From NCBI GenBank assembly GCA_017627955.1, contig JAGAFU010000038.1:1-64000 (forward strand): DNA of 64,000 bases. The letters run 5' to 3'. Each line of letters begins with the position of its first letter. The first letter of the stretch is position 1. Position numbers and translations under genes: made by a program. Shown piece by piece: positions 52,384-60,618 of this stretch. The notes under the pieces are model-generated. The model was not told the DNA's origin, made no database searches, and saw only the letters and a program-made list of their open reading frames with translations. Source of the stretch: Bacteroidales bacterium (GTDB lineage Bacteria; Bacteroidota; Bacteroidia; Bacteroidales; UBA932).

Positions 52384-54256
52384 TAAGTCTTTTCAGCCGG
52401 AGGGAGTTGGTGACAACGCAGACAGAGCTGAGTGCCATGCAGGCGGCAGCGATCATCGGGTTCAGGAGGAATCCGTTGATGGGGTACAGGATGCCGGCCG
52501 CGATTGGAACAGCGAGAATATTATAGAAGAAAGCCCAGAACAGGTTCTCCTTGATTATCTTCGAGGTCTTCCTGGACATCTTGATGAGTTCCGGCACCGA
52601 CCGGAGGTCCGAGTTCACGACCGTCACCATCGACACGTTCATGGCGATGTCAGTCCCGTTGCCCATGGCGACGCTAAGGTCCGCCAATGCGAGGGCCGGG
52701 CTGTCATTGATCCCGTCTCCAACCATCGCGACCTTTTTCCCCTGGGACTGCAACTCTTTGATATGCTCATGCTTGCTGTCTGGAAGGACGCCAGATATGA
52801 CATTGTCTATGCCAACCTTGGCGGCCACTTTCCCAGCCCTCTCAGGATTGTCCCCGGAAAGCATATAGACTTGCAACCCCATCTTGTTAAGCTCCGCTAC
52901 CGCCTCAGCAGAGGTCTCCTTCACCTCGTCCTCGAACTCCATGTCGGCGGAAGGCACGACATCGGGCGAGAGTTCCTTAGTGATGGTCCCGGTCTTGTCG
53001 AAAACGACCGTGTCGATGTCTTTGGCGACCTGGAGGGAATCGGCGTCCTTAATTAATATTCCTTTGCGGGCGCAGCTGCCGATCCCGGCCGTGAGCGCCG
53101 TAGGGGTGGCCAGACCGAGAGAACAAGGGCAGGCTATGACGAGGACAGTCACCATCGACAGGAGACCCATCGTCAAACCGTCCGAAGGGGCGAGGAATAT
53201 CCAGCACAGGAGTGTGAGGATGGATATTCCGATAATCACAGGCACGAATACCGAGGCCACCTTGTCGACGGTCTGCTGGATCCGGGCCTTGCTTCCCTGG
53301 GCGTCCCTGACCATCTTGATGATAGATGACAGCATCGTGTCTTTCCCGACTTTCTCTGCCCTCATCATGAAGCTTCCTCGTTGGTTCAAGGTCCCGGTAA
53401 ATACTTTGGAACCAGCGGTTTTGTGGTTCGCCACAGGCTCTCCGGTCAGCATACTCTCGTCCACAAACGACTCACCTTCAATCACTTCTCCGTCGGCTGG
53501 AATCCTCTCACCAGGGTTGACCGTGTAGGTCTCTCCCGGAGAAAGCTTTACCGTCTTGGGCTGAAGTCCGGCCAGCCCTCGAATAGCCGATCCCGTACTG
53601 CTTTTAGCCTTTTCCTCAAGGTATCTTCCGATCAGGATGAACGCCACGATCATCGTGGACGACTCGAAATAGAGGTGCGGTTCCAGGCCTCGGCTCGTCC
53701 AGACTTTCGGGAAGAGGAGATTGAAAACGCTGAAAAAGTATGATATCAGGATGGACAGGGCCACAAGGGTGTCCATGCTGGAACTTCCGTGCCTGGCTTG
53801 TTTCCATGCGGTAGAGATGAAGCGTCTCCCGCACCAGAACACGACCGGGGTGGCGAGCGCCCAAAGGACGTAGCCTTTACCCGGGAAGTCGTTGAATCCC
53901 ATGCCCAGCAGCATCACCAAAAGAGCCAGCACCAGGGCGAGAATCATGTCTCGGCGCAGGGCTCTCAGAAAGTCTTCCTGATACCGCTGGGCTTCCGATT
54001 CCGCTTCGTCGTCAGCGTCTTCGGAATCGTCACCCTCGACCACGATAAGGTCGTAACCGGCATCCTGGACAGCCTTCTTGATGTCAGCTGCCGTGACCGT
54101 CTTGGGGTCGTAATCTACCTGGGCGGAATTTGACGCCAGGGAAACGTTGCACTCGCTGACGCCGTTGAGATTCTTTATCGTTCCTTGCACTCTTGCCACG
54201 CATGCCGCGCAGCCCATTCCCGTCACCGGAAAATTCCTCCTAACTGTTTTTGCCAT
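52379..54256 (-). CDS. copA: Copper-type P1B ATPase lacking its nucleotide-binding domain
   Basis: 625 residues; intact one-HMA copper pumps are about 740. An N-terminal HMA domain (CAAC, Cys16 and Cys19) is followed by membrane segments, the A-domain (DESMLTGEP), the CPC metal motif (ACPCSLGLATPTAL), DKTGT with phospho-Asp420, the GDN motif (Asp469), GDGIND (Asp514) and the last two helices. Only 49 residues lie between Asp420 and Asp469, and 94 between Asp420 and Asp514 (about 190 in well-studied CopA). The whole N-domain with its HP motif is gone, in frame. The pump may be inactive or use a different way to bind ATP. It lies 13 nt after nadD in a gmk-nadD-copA run. Confidence 0.9.
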   Translation of the reverse strand: MAKTVRRNFPVTGMGCAACVARVQGTIKNLNGVSECNVSLASNSAQVDYDPKTVTAADIKKAVQDAGYDLIVVEGDDSEDADDEAESEAQRYQEDFLRALRRDMILALVLALLVMLLGMGFNDFPGKGYVLWALATPVVFWCGRRFISTAWKQARHGSSSMDTLVALSILISYFFSVFNLLFPKVWTSRGLEPHLYFESSTMIVAFILIGRYLEEKAKSSTGSAIRGLAGLQPKTVKLSPGETYTVNPGERIPADGEVIEGESFVDESMLTGEPVANHKTAGSKVFTGTLNQRGSFMMRAEKVGKDTMLSSIIKMVRDAQGSKARIQQTVDKVASVFVPVIIGISILTLLCWIFLAPSDGLTMGLLSMVTVLVIACPCSLGLATPTALTAGIGSCARKGILIKDADSLQVAKDIDTVVFDKTGTITKELSPDVVPSADMEFEDEVKETSAEAVAELNKMGLQVYMLSGDNPERAGKVAAKVGIDNVISGVLPDSKHEHIKELQSQGKKVAMVGDGINDSPALALADLSVAMGNGTDIAMNVSMVTVVNSDLRSVPELIKMSRKTSKIIKENLFWAFFYNILAVPIAAGILYPINGFLLNPMIAAACMALSSVCVVTNSLRLKRLS

Positions 54257-54269
54257 AATCTCTTGAATA

Positions 54270-54908
54270 TTACATCATCCACTCCGACATATCCCTTCCT
54301 GCCGCAATTCCCTCGCGGATCTCCGTTGAGGAGATGTCGACTATCGGAGCGTTCAATATCTTAATGTTGTAGGTGTCCCTCAAGGTCTCCTCAAGGTTTC
54401 TGCGCCCCTCCTCGGCATATTCGTTTGAGTCAAGGACATAGGGGGCCGGGAGATGACGGCACTCTTCTATGAGCTTGTCCTTGATTGCGACCAGATCGTA
54501 TCCCTTCCTGGGATAAACCGCGACCCCGTAGTCGGCCAATATCCTCTGAAAGTCCCTCCAGCGGTGTATGTTCTCCAGATTGTCAGCACCTACGACGAGC
54601 GTGAAATCATTCTCCGGCTCTCTTTGCCTTAAAGTGTCAAGGGTCTTGATCGTGTATTGGGGTGGCGGCATGTTGATTTCCACATCATCAACCCATACAT
54701 GGAGCTCGGGATAACGTTTGACGGCTTCAATGGCGGCCTTGTACCGGTCGAGTGCCGTTTCAGCTTTTATCGTTGTCTTGATAGGATTCTTCGGGGACAC
54801 GACCAGGTAGACCCAATCGTATTCCTCTTCCTTTGTGAGGTACTCCATGATGGCCTTGTGACCTATGTGAAGAGGGTTGAATGACCCAGAGTACACCGCT
54901 ATTCTCAT
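54270..54908 (-). CDS. nadD: Nicotinate-nucleotide adenylyltransferase
   Basis: 212 residues. It makes NaAD from nicotinate mononucleotide and ATP in NAD synthesis. The N-terminal YSGSFNPLHIGHKAIMEYL has the nucleotidyl-transferase (T/H)xGH signature; later DISSTEIREGIAAG matches the ISxTxxR motif. Its start overlaps the gmk stop by one base. Next gene is copA. Confidence 0.95.
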   Translation of the reverse strand: MRIAVYSGSFNPLHIGHKAIMEYLTKEEEYDWVYLVVSPKNPIKTTIKAETALDRYKAAIEAVKRYPELHVWVDDVEINMPPPQYTIKTLDTLRQREPENDFTLVVGADNLENIHRWRDFQRILADYGVAVYPRKGYDLVAIKDKLIEECRHLPAPYVLDSNEYAEEGRRNLEETLRDTYNIKILNAPIVDISSTEIREGIAAGRDMSEWMM

Positions 54909-55504
54909 CAGATGAAAGTTGAGTAGTTAAGCCTGCCGTCGTCAAGAAAGTCCTCGACCATCTTCTCTGACTCCGCGTAAGCGGTCTTGAGGTCATCGTT
55001 CACCAGGATGTAGTCGAATTGTGGAGCGTAGGTCATCTCTTCTTCCGCCTTGGCTACCCTTTCTTCAATAGCCTCGGGGGAGTCTGTGCCTCTTTTTATC
55101 AGCCGGTCCCTGAGAACCTCCACTGAAGGGGCCTTTATGAATATCGCTAACGCTTTGTCCCCGAAGTACTTCTTCAGGTTGACACCGCCCTTCACGTCGA
55201 CATCGAAAATAATCGTGTGACCAGCCCCCCAGATTCTTTCGCACTCGGATTTGAGAGTCCCGTAGAAACGCCCCTCGTACACTTCCTCGAATTCCACGAA
55301 CTTGTCTTGGCGGATCATCTCCCTGAACTCGTCCGGAGACAGGAAATAGTACTCGCGACCGTCCTTCTCCTCGCCTCTTGGAGGCCTGGATGTGGCCGAA
55401 ACCGAGAACTCCATCGACTCCGGATAAAGGCCAAGAATGTGGTTGACGATCGTGCTTTTTCCGGATCCGGACGGTGCCGAGAAAATCAAAACTCTGTTAT
55501 CCAT
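54908..55504 (-). CDS. gmk: Guanylate kinase
   Basis: 198 residues. It converts GMP to GDP. The P-loop SAPSGSGKSTIVNHIL is at the N-terminus, followed by the GMP-binding SATSRPPRGEEKDGREYYFL. Length is standard. It heads the gmk-nadD-copA run and is divergent from the small protein at 55584. Confidence 0.96.
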   Translation of the reverse strand: MDNRVLIFSAPSGSGKSTIVNHILGLYPESMEFSVSATSRPPRGEEKDGREYYFLSPDEFREMIRQDKFVEFEEVYEGRFYGTLKSECERIWGAGHTIIFDVDVKGGVNLKKYFGDKALAIFIKAPSVEVLRDRLIKRGTDSPEAIEERVAKAEEEMTYAPQFDYILVNDDLKTAYAESEKMVEDFLDDGRLNYSTFI

Positions 55505-55537
55505 GAGGTTAAATGTGTAAATTCATGTAAAAATAAC

Positions 55538-55545
55538 TATTTTTG
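55538..55545 (+). promoter_or_regulatory. -7 promoter box for the 77-residue gene
   Basis: TATTTTTG (TAnnTTTG), 38 nt before the TTG start at 55584. Confidence 0.5.
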
Positions 55546-55583
55546 TGATAACCAGTATTAGTCCGTCTTAAACATATTCAGTT

Positions 55584-55817
55584 TTGGCAAGAAAAAAGAA
55601 GAAGTCAAAGGGTGTCGATCCGGACATTTTCCAAAAGAGCAGGGAGGCGCTAAAGCGTCGCCACAGACAAGTTATCTATCTGAACGATAGTGAGATGGCT
55701 GCGGTGAAAGAGTACTGTGACCGTTTCGGGATTAAGGGCCGCTCGGCTATTTTCAGGGAGGCGACGATGGAGATGGTGCTGTCCCAGCTCTCCGACAGCC
55801 ATCCGACCCTCTTTTAA
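55584..55817 (+). CDS. Small basic ribbon-helix-helix-like protein
   Basis: 77 residues starting at TTG (no ATG is available upstream in frame). The N-terminus is strongly basic (ARKKKKSKG), then a conserved-looking block HRQVIYLNDSEMAAVKEYCD and a helix ending in SHPTLF. The VIYLND-helix layout is like a ribbon-helix-helix DNA-binding fold. Similar small proteins occur in Bacteroidales, so it is probably a conserved regulator or nucleoid protein of unknown target. It is divergent from gmk. Confidence 0.7.
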   Translation: MARKKKKSKGVDPDIFQKSREALKRRHRQVIYLNDSEMAAVKEYCDRFGIKGRSAIFREATMEMVLSQLSDSHPTLF

Positions 55818-55823
55818 TGTCTT

Positions 55824-55912
55824 TAGATTCTTCGCTTCGCTCAGAATGACATTAACGCCATCCTGAGGCGGCTTTTTTGTCATCCTGAGGCGGCTTGCCG
55901 CCGAAGGATCTA
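55824..55912. repeat. Two dispersed repeat types in tandem
   Basis: First TAGATTCTTCGCTTCGCTCA followed by GAATGACAT (55824-55852). Then two starts of a second element, CATCCTGAGGCGGCTT (near 55859 and 55881), the second with the hairpin GGCTTGCCGCC and ending GAAGGATCT. The block sits between the small protein's stop and the 3' end of the metallopeptidase. Confidence 0.75.
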
Positions 55913-56590
55913 CCGGCGGTTCGCCATTGATATGTAATAAAGCAGCGTCGCGAGCGATCCGATCGCCGCTACCACATAAGTGAGCGCGGCCCACTTGAGG
56001 GCATCTATAGCCATCGGTTTCGTCTCGTAGTTCGTGATCCCGGCGCTCTCCAGCCAGGCCACGGCCCTGCTGCTGGCGTTAATCTCAACAGGAAGGGTGA
56101 CGAAACTGAACAGCGTTGTCATGGCGAACAGGGCAATTCCCAACCAGAGCAGGGTGGGAGTGATCTCAACCATTAGAACACCAGCCAGAAGAACCCATTG
56201 AACCCACTTGCTGGAGAAGCTTACCACAGGCACGAGAGCGGTACGCAACTTTAGAGGCGCGTAGCCCTTGGCATGCTGCAAGACGTGGCCGCATTCATGA
56301 GCGGCTACCGCGGCGGCCGCGATGTTTCTTTGGTCATAGACGGACTCGCTGAGATTGACGGTCTTCGTCTGGGGATTGTAGTGGTCGGTGAGTTTTCCAG
56401 GAACGCACGTGACCTGGACGTCCGTTATTCCGTTGTCCGCCAGCATTTTCCTCGCCACTTCGGCTCCTGTCATGCCGTTGGAGGTGGGGACTTGTGAATA
56501 TTCCTCAAACCTGCTGTTGAGCCTCGCTTGCACGATGTAGCTCAATACCATCACAAGGCCTGTGATCAGCCAAATCATACCGTAACTCAT
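55910..56590 (-). CDS. Membrane zinc metallopeptidase (YugP-like)
   Basis: 226 residues. A N-terminal helix and two or three more membrane segments flank the zinc site AAHECGHVLQHAKGY (HExxH). The family (zinc-dependent neutral membrane protease 2) has no well-known substrate. It is divergent from alr and has its own TATATTTG box upstream. Confidence 0.9.
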   Translation of the reverse strand: MSYGMIWLITGLVMVLSYIVQARLNSRFEEYSQVPTSNGMTGAEVARKMLADNGITDVQVTCVPGKLTDHYNPQTKTVNLSESVYDQRNIAAAAVAAHECGHVLQHAKGYAPLKLRTALVPVVSFSSKWVQWVLLAGVLMVEITPTLLWLGIALFAMTTLFSFVTLPVEINASSRAVAWLESAGITNYETKPMAIDALKWAALTYVVAAIGSLATLLYYISMANRR

Positions 56591-56612
56591 ATTCTTTTCT
56601 TTTAGTCCTTTC

Positions 56613-56620
56613 CAAATATA
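56613..56620 (-). promoter_or_regulatory. -7 promoter box for the metallopeptidase
   Basis: Minus strand TATATTTG, 22 nt before the ATG at 56590. Confidence 0.5.
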
Positions 56621-56653
56621 ACCATTTTCGTACCATTTTTAGAGGAAAAGAAG

Positions 56654-56661
56654 TAAATTTG
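56654..56661 (+). promoter_or_regulatory. -7 promoter box for alr
   Basis: TAAATTTG, 21 nt before the alr ATG at 56683. The pair with 56613-56620 makes a compact divergent promoter region. Confidence 0.5.
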
Positions 56662-56682
56662 TAAGATTTATCGGATAGAGGC

Positions 56683-57798
56683 ATGTCAAACAGCGCGACA
56701 GATTTCTCGAGATTGGAGCTTAATCTCGCGAATTGCCTTGACAACTACAGGTACTTCCGTTCGAAGCTTGAACGCTCGACCAAGATGCTTGTCCTTGTCA
56801 AAGCGAACGCGTACGGTCATGGTGCTGTGGAATTTGCCTTGATGATGCAAAATGCCGGAGCCGACTATCTCGCGGTGGCACTTCCGGTTGAAGGCATCGA
56901 GCTCCGCCAGTCCGGTATCAGCCTTCCGATTCTCGTGCTTACCGCCGGTACTGATTTCTTCGAGGAAATAATCGACAACCATCTCGAACCAGGAATTCCC
57001 AACATGTACACCCTCAAGGCTTTGGTGGCGGTTCTCCAGTCCAGGGGAATAGAGGGTTTCCCGATTCACATCAAGCTGGACACCGGGATGCACAGGCTCG
57101 GTTTCATGACGAGCGAACTGCCTGAGCTTATGGATTATCTCGAGGAGTGCCGCGAGGTCAAGGTCAAGTCAATATATTCCCATCTCTGCGTGGCTGAAGA
57201 TCCCCAGATGGATTCGTTGACTCTGGCCCAGGCACGGCTATTTGAACGGAATGCCGCCCTGATAGAGGACACGATAGGCTATCACCCTATCTATCATCTT
57301 CTTAATTCAGCGGGAATCGAGCGTTTCCCCCAATTCCAGCACGATATGGTCCGTCTGGGTGTTGGAATATATGGGATCAGTTCTTTGCCGGATGTCCGTC
57401 TCAAGCCGGTGGCTTCCTTGAAGGTCAAGATTCTTCAAATCAAGGACTTGAAGCCTGAAGACGGGGCTATAGGATACGGTCAGTACGGCCATATCGCTCC
57501 GGCCGGGACACGCATCGCCACGATACCGGTGGGATATGCGGATGGAATTGACAGGCATCTGGGCAGGGGAAGGGCGAGTTTCAGCCTGAACGGCCACAGG
57601 GTGCCGACCATCGGGAATATATGTATGGATATGTGCATGGTCGATGTGACCGGGGTCGATTGCGCGGTAGGGGACACCGTGACTATATTCGGTGAGGATC
57701 CTACTGTCACCGAACTTGCTGATATTCTTGGCACAATCCCTTATGAGATAATGACTTCCGTTCCGAGAAGGATCGAGAGGGTCATTGTCCGCCGTTAG
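56683..57798 (+). CDS. alr: Alanine racemase
   Basis: 371 residues. It interconverts L- and D-alanine with PLP for peptidoglycan. The PLP lysine lies in VLVKANAYGHGA; IHIKLDTGMHRLGF and the catalytic Tyr in PVGYADGIDR are present. Length is normal; it is not fused to MurF as in some Bacteroidota. It overlaps the convergent DJ-1-like gene by 4 nt. Confidence 0.96.
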   Translation: MSNSATDFSRLELNLANCLDNYRYFRSKLERSTKMLVLVKANAYGHGAVEFALMMQNAGADYLAVALPVEGIELRQSGISLPILVLTAGTDFFEEIIDNHLEPGIPNMYTLKALVAVLQSRGIEGFPIHIKLDTGMHRLGFMTSELPELMDYLEECREVKVKSIYSHLCVAEDPQMDSLTLAQARLFERNAALIEDTIGYHPIYHLLNSAGIERFPQFQHDMVRLGVGIYGISSLPDVRLKPVASLKVKILQIKDLKPEDGAIGYGQYGHIAPAGTRIATIPVGYADGIDRHLGRGRASFSLNGHRVPTIGNICMDMCMVDVTGVDCAVGDTVTIFGEDPTVTELADILGTIPYEIMTSVPRRIERVIVRR

Positions 57799-58367
57799 AC
57801 AAGCATGCCGCCTTCGACTTGGTCGGCGATTTCTTCTCCCTTAAGTTTTTTTACGATCTCAAGAGCGAAGCGCACCGCGCATCCGGGGCCTCTTCCTGTG
57901 ATAAGGTTCCCGTCTGTCACAGCGGGTTCACCGGTGTATTCGCCGCCCTTGGCCATAGGTGCCTCCTCGAAACCATCGTAGCAGGTGAAACATTTCCCTT
58001 CGAGAGTCGGAAGTTGGGAGACCACCAGTCCCGGTGCGGCGCATATCGCGGCGACCACGCCTCCGTCCTCATAATGGCGGATCATCTGTCCCATGAGCTC
58101 GCTGTCCTTGGCGAGATTCTTGGTCCCGGGCATTCCACCAGGGAAAATCATGACATCTTCCGAGCCGGATCCGGGGATCTGGCATCCGTCGAACTCGTCA
58201 CGGTTCCAGTCAGCGACCACCGGAATCCCGTGGGCGCCTTTCACGGTCCTGTCGTGGGTGATAGATACTGTCTTGACTTCTATCCCGGCTCTTCTGAGAA
58301 CATCCACTGTGGCAAGGGCCTCTATCTCCTCGAAGCCCTCAGCGAGAAATAGGTGTATTCCTTTCAT
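57795..58367 (-). CDS. DJ-1/PfpI family protein
   Basis: 190 residues, glutamine-amidotransferase-like fold. The N-terminal FLAEGFEEIEALATVDVLRR and the nucleophile elbow AAICAAPGLVV with the conserved Cys are typical. Relatives act as glyoxalases, deglycases or chaperones; the exact activity is unknown. It is cytoplasmic. Confidence 0.92.
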   Translation of the reverse strand: MKGIHLFLAEGFEEIEALATVDVLRRAGIEVKTVSITHDRTVKGAHGIPVVADWNRDEFDGCQIPGSGSEDVMIFPGGMPGTKNLAKDSELMGQMIRHYEDGGVVAAICAAPGLVVSQLPTLEGKCFTCYDGFEEAPMAKGGEYTGEPAVTDGNLITGRGPGCAVRFALEIVKKLKGEEIADQVEGGMLV

Positions 58368-58386
58368 TGCGCTTGTTGTCTTTAGA

Positions 58387-58418
58387 TTTGCTAATTTAGT
58401 AAAATTACGATAAATTCG
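58387..58418 (+). promoter_or_regulatory. Promoter TTTG-N20-TAAATTCG for tRNA-Gln
   Basis: -33 TTTG (58387-58390), 20-nt spacer, -7-like TAAATTCG (58411-58418) followed by CG. The tRNA begins 10 nt later, the distance expected for a start site. Confidence 0.6.
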
Positions 58419-58428
58419 CGAATCGAAT

Positions 58429-58499
58429 TGAGGTATGGTGTAATGGTAGCACTAGGGATTTTGGTTCCCTCAGTAGAGGTTCGAACCCTCTTACCTCAA
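58429..58499 (+). tRNA. tRNA-Gln (anticodon UUG)
   Basis: The acceptor TGAGGTA pairs with TACCTCA (58492-58498), with discriminator A at 58499. The anticodon stem AGGGA/TCCCT encloses the loop TTTTGGT, giving anticodon TTG. The T-arm is GAGGTTCGAACCCTC. No encoded CCA. It is followed by an acyltransferase gene on the same strand. Confidence 0.95.
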
Positions 58500-58522
58500 C
58501 TTTCCCACATTATTATTCAGCC

Positions 58523-59635
58523 ATGGAACCTGGCAAGCGACTTCTGTCCCTGGACACGTTGAGAGGATTTGACATGATTTTCATCATGGGCTTCGCCTCC
58601 ATAATCAGCCTTATTTGTTGCCTTTTCCCGGGAGGGGATTCCTGTTGGCTCGAGACCCAGATGCATCATGCCTCATGGGACGGGCTTCGTCACCATGACA
58701 CGATATTCCCTTTGTTCCTTTTCATAGCGGGAATATCGTATCCCTTCTCTTACGCCAAGCAGCTTTCCAAAGGGGCTTCGCGCGGAAGCGTCTATGCGAA
58801 GATATTCCGGAGAGGCATCGTGCTCTTCCTTATCGGATTGGTTTACAATGGCTTCTTCCGGCTTGATTTTGCCAATTTGAGGTTTTACAGTGTCCTTGCC
58901 AGGATCGGTTTCGCATGGATGTTCGCCGCCTTGTTGTTCATCAATTTCAAGCCCAAAGCCAGGGTAGTCATCGCCGTCTGCCTGCTTGTCGGCTACTGGC
59001 TCCTTCTAAGGTTTGTCCCGGCCCCTGATGCTCCGGCCGGTGCCGGACCTTTATCGATGGAAGGCAACCTTGTCGGTTATATTGACAGAACCCTTATCCC
59101 CAACCATATCTATTTCCAAGGAAAATTCGATCCGGAGGGGCTGTTGAGCCTTATTCCTGCCATCGTGACGGCCATGCTTGGGATGTTCACGGGGGAGTTC
59201 GTCCGGATTGACGATAGCAAGATTTCCGGTGGGAGAAAGTCATTGTACATGGCCCTTGCCGCCGTTGCCATGCTGGTTGTCGGGCTCATATGGAGCCTTG
59301 ATTTCCCGATCAACAAGATGCTGTGGTCCAGCACCTTCGTGCTTGTGGTCGGGGCATATTCGCTTGGCCTTTTCGCCTTGTTCTATTATTTGATCGACGT
59401 GAAGGGGTGGAAGGGTTGGACGAAGTTCTTCGAGGTCGTGGGGCTCAACTCGATCACCATCTACATGGCCCAGCGGATTATTCCTTTCAGGAACGTCAGC
59501 GACTTTTTCCTCAGCGGCCTCGCCGGCCTTTGCCCGGAACCTGTCGGAAAGCTCATCCTCGCCATAGGCTACTTCACCGTCTCATGGCTCTTCCTCTGGT
59601 TCCTCTACAAGAAGAAGGTTTTCCTGAAAGTGTAG
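58523..59635 (+). CDS. Membrane acyltransferase, HGSNAT-like (DUF5009)
   Basis: 370 residues with about ten membrane segments. The start LSLDTLRGFDMIFIMGFA and HHDTIFPLFLFIAGISYPFS are the signature of the HGSNAT/YeiB-like family, in which a His carries acetyl groups across the membrane to a sugar. The likely role is acetylation of a surface or periplasmic glycan, but the substrate is unknown. It lies 23 nt after tRNA-Gln and before a nitroreductase. Confidence 0.85.
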   Translation: MEPGKRLLSLDTLRGFDMIFIMGFASIISLICCLFPGGDSCWLETQMHHASWDGLRHHDTIFPLFLFIAGISYPFSYAKQLSKGASRGSVYAKIFRRGIVLFLIGLVYNGFFRLDFANLRFYSVLARIGFAWMFAALLFINFKPKARVVIAVCLLVGYWLLLRFVPAPDAPAGAGPLSMEGNLVGYIDRTLIPNHIYFQGKFDPEGLLSLIPAIVTAMLGMFTGEFVRIDDSKISGGRKSLYMALAAVAMLVVGLIWSLDFPINKMLWSSTFVLVVGAYSLGLFALFYYLIDVKGWKGWTKFFEVVGLNSITIYMAQRIIPFRNVSDFFLSGLAGLCPEPVGKLILAIGYFTVSWLFLWFLYKKKVFLKV

Positions 59636-59656
59636 AATAATAAAACCAAGTATCAT

Positions 59657-60349
59657 ATGACACTGCTTGAAGCCATCGAGTCGCGCCACTCCGTGCGCAG
59701 ATATAAAGACGATCCTATCCCCGAGGATATTCTGACGAAGTTGCGGGAAAGGATTCGTGAAATCAACCAGGAAGCTGGCCTTAACATCCAGCTGGTGACC
59801 GGCGAGCCCAAGGCATTCAGCGGTCTGATAGCTTACGGTTCATTTTCCGGCGTGAAGAACTACCTCGTGATGGCCGGAAAGAAGAACGGAGATCTGGACG
59901 AGAAGATCGGCTATTATGGCGAGCAACTCGTCCTGCTGGCACAGACTCTCGGTCTGAACTCCTGCTGGGCGGGACTCAGCTACAGCAAGATTCCCGGGAC
60001 ATATCAGTTGGCGGAAGGGGAGAAGATCGGCTGCTACATCTCCCTGGGATATGGAACGACGCAAGGAAGCGGCCATAAGGTGAAGAGTATCAAAGATGTA
60101 AGCAACGCCAGTGACCTTACGCCGGAATGGTTCAACAAAGGCGTCGAAGCTGCTCTCCTCGCCCCTACTGCCGTCAACCAGCAGAAGTTCTTTCTGGAAT
60201 ATTTAGGAAACCGTGACAACGGCAGCCTCCCCAAAGTTGCCGCCAAGCCCCTCTTCTCCATGATCGGCTACAGCAAAATCGACCTCGGCATCGTCAAGTA
60301 CCACTTCGAGATCGGTGCCGGGAAGGAGAATTTCGAGTGGGATCTATAG
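59657..60349 (+). CDS. Nitroreductase family protein
   Basis: 230 residues. The N-terminal LEAIESRHSVRRYKDDPIPE binds FMN; LVLLAQTLGLNSCWAG and AALLAPTAVNQQKF complete the fold. It reduces nitro or quinone compounds with NAD(P)H; the natural substrate is unknown. It lies 21 nt after the acyltransferase. Confidence 0.9.
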   Translation: MTLLEAIESRHSVRRYKDDPIPEDILTKLRERIREINQEAGLNIQLVTGEPKAFSGLIAYGSFSGVKNYLVMAGKKNGDLDEKIGYYGEQLVLLAQTLGLNSCWAGLSYSKIPGTYQLAEGEKIGCYISLGYGTTQGSGHKVKSIKDVSNASDLTPEWFNKGVEAALLAPTAVNQQKFFLEYLGNRDNGSLPKVAAKPLFSMIGYSKIDLGIVKYHFEIGAGKENFEWDL

Positions 60350-60382
60350 GATAATAGATAAGGATTTATATTTTCTTTGCAC

Positions 60383-60568
60383 ATGCATCAAGAGCGCTCT
60401 TATGAGGAGCCGCCAACCGAGCAGCCAGAAGCCACGGTGGCAAAGCGATGTGGATTGTTCAACATCAAAATAAGTATGGCACTATGGAAAAGCATCGCTT
60501 GTACAGGGCAATAGTTACCTTGCCCGGTATAGATAACAAAAAAGCACCGGGAAAACCGGTGCTTTTTT
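60383..60568 (+). ncRNA. Candidate small RNA
   Basis: About 185 nt without a gene. Upstream is TTTCTTTG (60373-60380), one base off TAnnTTTG. Within, AAGCGATG (60443-60450) can pair with CATCGCTT (60493-60500), and GGGCAA pairs with TTGCCC (60507-60524 region). It ends with a strong intrinsic terminator (60541-60568). A free-standing transcript is likely; its family is not known to me. Confidence 0.45.
60541..60568 (+). terminator. Rho-independent terminator
   Basis: Stem AAAGCACCGG with CCGGTGCTTT, loop GAAAA, and T6 at the end. Confidence 0.9.
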
Positions 60569-60572
60569 CGAG

Positions 60573-60618
60573 TGAGGACTGGCAGATTTGAACTGCCGAC
60601 CTCTTGCCTGTCAAGCAA
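60573..60618 (-). other. tRNA 3'-half fragment, likely attachment site
   Basis: On the minus strand: an anticodon stem-loop (TTGC, TTGACAG, GCAA), a variable region, a perfect T-arm (GGCAG, TTCAAAT, CTGCC), then AGTCCTC and A as the acceptor 3' strand. No 5' half (acceptor 5' strand or D-arm) exists at higher coordinates. Anticodon read by position is GAC. Tyrosine integrases often duplicate such a 3' half, and conjugative-element genes follow. The integrase and the intact tRNA would lie outside this window. Confidence 0.65.

Noticed and set aside
52340-53056. Plus-strand frame of 238 codons opposite copA
   Set aside because: Shadow of copA; begins in the repeat and terminator hairpin.
60400-60618. 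Minus-strand frame of 72 codons
   Set aside because: Made of the tRNA fragment and the terminator hairpin read as protein.
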